This document shows positions 59,790 through 64,000 of a stretch of DNA of 64,000 bases, one piece after another. The stretch spans positions 20,522,001-20,586,000 of the forward strand of contig OX485804.1 in NCBI GenBank assembly GCA_950295325.1. Reading direction: 5' to 3'. The stretch's first letter is position 1. Each line of letters starts with the position of its first letter. Source of the DNA: Polytrichum commune (Eukaryota > Streptophyta > Polytrichopsida > Polytrichales > Polytrichaceae). Under the pieces are notes generated by a model, which was not told the origin of the DNA, ran no database searches, and saw only the letters and a list, made by a program, of their open reading frames with translations. Both the position numbers and the translations under genes were made by a program.

Positions 59790-60000
59790 TTACTCAATCG
59801 CATTCAATACATGGAGCAACAACAACAAAAACCGGATTGAGAATCGGACCTCCGTTGATTTAGTTACGGTTATTGAAAGGATTTTGGTTTTACATGCACA
59901 TACCATCCAGTTGGAACATGCGACTATGTACACATGACATTAAAATTTCTCATTTCTCAAATTACAAACATTTTTGCAATGACACGTGTCTTTACGAGGA
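59790..60000 (-). repeat. Dispersed repeat family I, copy 7 (partial)
   Basis: aaccggattgagaatcgga, cgttgatttagttacggtta and ttgaaagg are diverged forms of the family I centre. The outer ends are not clear. A C run follows at 60009-60022. Confidence 0.4.
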
Positions 60001-60257
60001 GTTTAGTTCCCCCCCCCCCCCCCAAATTCGGGGTCATTCCGACTTTGAACCCAAATTATGGGGATACACGATGTTTCTTTGCATGTCATGTAGCTTTGGC
60101 GTCTTCACACCGAAGAGGACATGGGTTGTTAGAAATTGCCCCCTATATATTTGTAGTTGATGCATCCCAAGTGTACTTTAACATACTCATCCATGATATT
60201 TGACCTTGCTTTACGAATCAATGTGACTAAAATAACAATCCTTGGACTCTACGCCCT

Positions 60258-60605
60258 AGGTTGGATCACATCTCCATTCGGCTGGGCCCCACCCTTCTCA
60301 CGCCTCCTTCTCTGCCCAGTCTTCCTGCCCACACTCGTGTGGGAACTCTTTCTCGCTGGGAACCAATGTGACAATACCCGGTCACTTAAGCCACTAAGCT
60401 CCTTTGGCATGTGAAGGAATTCCATCAATTAACCTAGGACTGATGAAAGTGATGTCAACTTGTATATTTGTAATTTCGACCGGATATTATCGCATTGATT
60501 CCCAACAAGGAAGAGTTCCCACACAAGTGCGGGCAGGAAGACCGTGCAGTGAAAGAGGCGTGGGAGGGACAGGCCCCAGCCAAATGAAGATGTGATCTAG
60601 CCAGG
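60258..60605. repeat. Inverted repeat K2, hairpin of about 350 bp
   Basis: Arms of about 128 nt (60258-60385 and 60478-60605) pair through ggatcacatctccattcgg, gctggg, cacgcctccttctctgccc, gtcttcctgcccacactcg, tgtgggaactcttt and caatgtgacaatacccggtc. Mismatches are scattered. The outer arm sequence matches the K1 element at 29 kb. Confidence 0.7.
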
Positions 60606-60609
60606 GGCG

Positions 60610-63000
60610 GACTCTACATAGTAATCAACATTTTCACCTCCCCTTGACATGTAACTTAGGTGTCACAAAACCTTTAGCCTATAATTGAAAACCCGTCCTC
60701 CAAAAGCATGTCACAATGATTGAGCCTGAAACATGCTACTTTAAATTCCAATAATTTAAAATAACTTCTGATCTATTTTATTATAGTGTGTACTTCCGTA
60801 GTAGTACTACTAGGTCAACTTTCAACCCGACAACTTTAAAAAAAAGAAAAGAGAAAAAGGAAACCTTAGATTGCGCCTTACTACTAGTAGGCTTGTGAGA
60901 CTTGTAAAACAAATGATCCTTTCATCGTTGCATTTAATGTTAATCTACAAGCAACTATTTTGGCACGGCATGAAATGACTCTCGACGTGGTTTAGACTTG
61001 CACAACATGTTCATATGTTGCGGTTTTATTCTCAAGTGTTGGAATGCTTTCAACACTTTTGACACAATAGAAATATTCATTGCATATAAATATTTTTATT
61101 GGACGGGGGATGTTTGTTTTTGTAGTGGACAAGGCATTAGGAACTAGTTCCATTGGATCCATCAAAGCTTCAAGAGCACGCAAGACAATTCTATATGTGA
61201 AGTTGCTTAGCCACCAATGTACCGTGGAATCAATGAAAAACTCCATCACAAATTTGTGACTTGTTCATGCAACGGGCCCCCTTCAAGTTACACTATATAT
61301 GGACATTTAGTAGGGAATTGTTAAACCGACCACAAAGACGCATCGCGTAGTCACATGACCTATCAAAATTCGCTTTTGCATCGCACACATGAAAAGGAGC
61401 AATGTATCAATTGTGTTTCTTCTCCCCTTACATTTTAGCTTATGACTAGATTTGTTCAACTTTTGACAAGCTACGTGCAGTTTTGATTTTGGATATGACA
61501 AAACCCAAGGTACCACTCCATGAAGACTTAAAAGATGACTTTTAGGTCATCTAGGTGTCTCATATAAGTTTTATTGGGACAATGTCAGATTTGTTCTAGA
61601 TTATATAGTGCCTTGGTTGACCTTTCACACATTCAAAATAAGCAATTTGAGAGTCTCTCAATCATAGTACATGCATTTGGTGACAGTCTCTTGGTCTCAC
61701 ACTATTTCACCCATGCAACAATACGACAATGAGTTCGCTTTAACTGGGTCATGTGCGGTGTGCAAGCACAAGCACAACCATTGTCAATAATCTTGCAAAT
61801 AATACCCCATTTTAATCTCTTTACCAAAGCCAAGGGTGCTTTGGTGTGGTCAATAGCCTCGTGTTTGTTAATCTCTTGTAGTTTCCCACGCATAGTTTTC
61901 AGTATTCTATAATTAAACATTTATTAAATTATATTATCAAACATTTATCTTTACCTTGTCACCAATCACAAAAAGTAAGTATCCGTTGTATGAGACAATA
62001 GACCATACCGCTACTCATGGTAAAGATTCACAGTCTTGGTTCCTTTATCCTTATCTCCCTGATTTCGAGGTCTTAACATGGTTGCTTTGAGATACATTGC
62101 CCTTATGGGCATATTAACCAAGTTCAGTGATACATGTACAAAGACTATGGCCTAACAAAGGGATATATGCATTAAAAAGGTTCATTTGCCTCTTTCATAT
62201 TAATCATAGCATATTCATAAATAATGTTTACTAGTACATTTCAATCTCCCCCAACTCTTCTATTGATGACGTAATTTCCTTAGTCAAGCTTGCTCCATGT
62301 GAAGCCAAATAGACATCTAAAAGAACATTTCGTCTACCATGGATTATCAAAGGGGTAATGTGTAGCAATCTATGGGTTGTTCATCCCACGTCAATTAGGC
62401 AATGGTCTTGGCTAACACCACCAATTCTTGACCCCACGGTCACTTCGAGTTCTTTGAGAGATTCTCCTTTATTACAATGACAACCCTTTGCAATTAATTA
62501 AGATACCTTTCAAGGTTGAACTAATTTCAATGTCTTTGGTATTCCTAAATTCTCATACTATGGCAAGTTACGAGTCAAGACTCACATTTCACTTTCAATA
62601 CTAATTTCTTTACAAGACCTATCTGCAATTCCTAGGGAACTTCTTTTTGAGTCAAAACCACAAAGATAGTATTCATAGACAATTCAATGTTGAGTACGAT
62701 TTCTTTTGTCCACACGAATTCCCCAAAGACACACACACCATAGCCTCCTTTCAAGAATGATTTGACTTGAATTTAATCATTGATGTCCACTCATCCTATT
62801 TCATTTAGGAGGTGTAATATCCAAACTACATCCAAACCACTATATCATATTTTCACTATTAGTACATGTTCCACAAGACTATAGTACGAGTCTTAAGCTT
62901 ATCACAAACTACATTCACAAACCAAAGGTGCCTAATTATTTGGGAAACTAATTTTGTTGAGCGTCCAAAAAAAGGAAATAATGTTCCAATAGTGCTTAAA
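60610..63000. other. Unassigned intergenic sequence
   Basis: No gene recognised. A lone end of element family M lies at about 61313-61332. On the minus strand gagttgggggagattgaaat (about 62238-62257) resembles the polypurine tract before a copia-type LTR, but no LTR pair or RT was found. Confidence 0.3.
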
Positions 63001-63190
63001 ATCACAAAATTGTCATAGATGAAATTAGGAAAATCATCCAGAAATTATAGAAATGACTTGGATGAATGTCTAACTTATTTTTAATTATCTTTAATATGCC
63101 CAAATTTAGAACCTTGTTTTTGGGGTTGCCTAACCTACTTTCACACTTTAATTAATTATTAGGCATAAATGTGCCCAAGCTGCTAGAGAG
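63001..63190 (+). repeat. Repeat R, copy 2 (uninterrupted)
   Basis: Contiguous version of the sequence that is split at 55.2/57.2 kb. It serves as the paralogous empty site for the insertion of about 1.8 kb. Confidence 0.7.
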
Positions 63191-63239
63191 CTACGGTGAT
63201 AAAAACACCTTGTTAGCTCCTCATGTTTTGGAACTAATC

Positions 63240-63480
63240 TGAAAGTTGGATGAAACTTTTGACACCTCCTTTTTCCACCTCTCAAACTTTAAAAGAATTT
63301 TAGGATCTAAAATAAGGTATGCACATGGACCCGATGTCCTAAATCCTGGATCGGCTTATGCAAGGCTAGCTTGACCCACCCATCCTAACACAGCAGGCTA
63401 GAAAGTAAAATTTTAATAGCCTGACACCACTTATGTGAGTGATACTTAAGGCATTGAGAACACTTGAGTGACTTGTGTTA
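63240..63480 (-). repeat. Repeat Q3
   Basis: Inverted relative of Q1 and Q2: atgcaaggctagcttgaccc, acccatcctaacaca and the ctgaaagttggatgaaac start. It is followed to the end of the window by unassigned AT-rich DNA. Confidence 0.5.
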
Positions 63481-64000
63481 ATCCTCATTAACTCGAAATT
63501 CAAGACTAAACTCGTGGTTTCATCTGCTCTAGTTTATGAATAACTCTAATCTCAACAAACTCTAGAAACAAAGAGGAATTGACACCTCCGAATTGCAAAT
63601 GATATCTTTACTATGGTTTATGCCATGTTAAGGTGTTATATTTAGATTTCAACAATGTGGATGTGACCTTCATGCACTTTGTACAAACACTTATTTATGT
63701 ACATATTTATTTGTATTTTTGGTTGTTGGTGTTAACACCACCCGAGCATTAAAATTCACTCATCTTAAGCCATCTCCCTTGATGAGAAATATCCAATGAT
63801 ATTTAACCCTTAAATGCATGGGCAACCACATTGTGGTCAATTTTTGGTCAAAGGCCAATTCTATTCCTATGTTGGAGATGCTCCTTTCACAAGATGTTTA
63901 AGTTAATGCATTTTTTGATTGTTGGGATTGAGCAAAAGACTTAATTTGTAAATTCAACACCGTTGAGAAAATTGAATATTGAGTGCCCAAAATGCAAAAC

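Noticed and set aside
62230-62420. Copia-type LTR junction on the minus strand
   Set aside because: Only a polypurine-like tract is visible; no LTR pair, primer-binding site, integrase or RT motif nearby.
1-64000. CRISPR arrays, rRNA genes, bacterial operons or phage/viral genes
   Set aside because: No regularly spaced repeats, rRNA-like sequence or compact operon structure seen; the window is plant nuclear DNA.

Overview
The window looks like nuclear DNA of a plant, most likely an angiosperm; the species cannot be fixed from sequence alone. The reasons are a multi-exon gene for a plastid-type folate/biopterin carrier with plant GT-AG introns, an Arabidopsis-type telomere motif (AAACCCTAA) just inside intron 1, G-boxes upstream, and a landscape packed with plant-style MITEs. 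There are no prokaryotic operons, rRNA genes or CRISPR arrays.

Region 1 (about 1.7-10 kb) holds the only convincing protein gene: a minus-strand folate-biopterin transporter (FBT1-like, BT1 family). I rebuilt it as 10 coding exons (1938 nt, 645 codons). All nine introns are GT-AG and every junction keeps phase. A G-box pair lies upstream and a 16-codon uORF precedes the start codon. Its introns carry an inverted pair of MITE-like repeats (introns 6 and 9), a duplicated segment on either side of exon 2 (introns 1 and 2) and a copy of another dispersed repeat (intron 8).

Region 2 (about 10-64 kb) is intergenic and made of repeats. Terminal inverted repeats plus target-site duplications mark many elements. 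Family A has eight copies of about 0.5 kb with TIR GGGCCACTTCACACACGAG and TAA/TTA target sites. Several other families (B, C, D, E) use the same 3-bp target and a related GGGC(C) tip. Element B (24.2-25.5 kb) keeps a recognisable PIF/Harbinger transposase fragment, which ties these families to that superfamily. Other elements are a pogo-like TA-target element (44.4-45.2 kb), a hAT-like element nested in one A copy with an 8-bp target duplication, a 257-bp near-perfect hairpin (18.8-19.1 kb), a cluster of palindromes (28.5-30.9 kb), a 1.1-kb repeat present twice (22.1 and 47.1 kb), and a 1.8-kb insertion at 55.3-57.1 kb whose unoccupied paralogous site is at 63.0-63.2 kb.

I found no new multi-gene system. 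The most unusual signals are the shared TIR tip that links different-looking MITE families to one Harbinger remnant, the long hairpins that could feed small-RNA production, and the inverted repeats around exons 7-9 of the transporter gene. Long stretches (for example 32-37 kb and 49-54 kb) show no gene or clear repeat structure to me.
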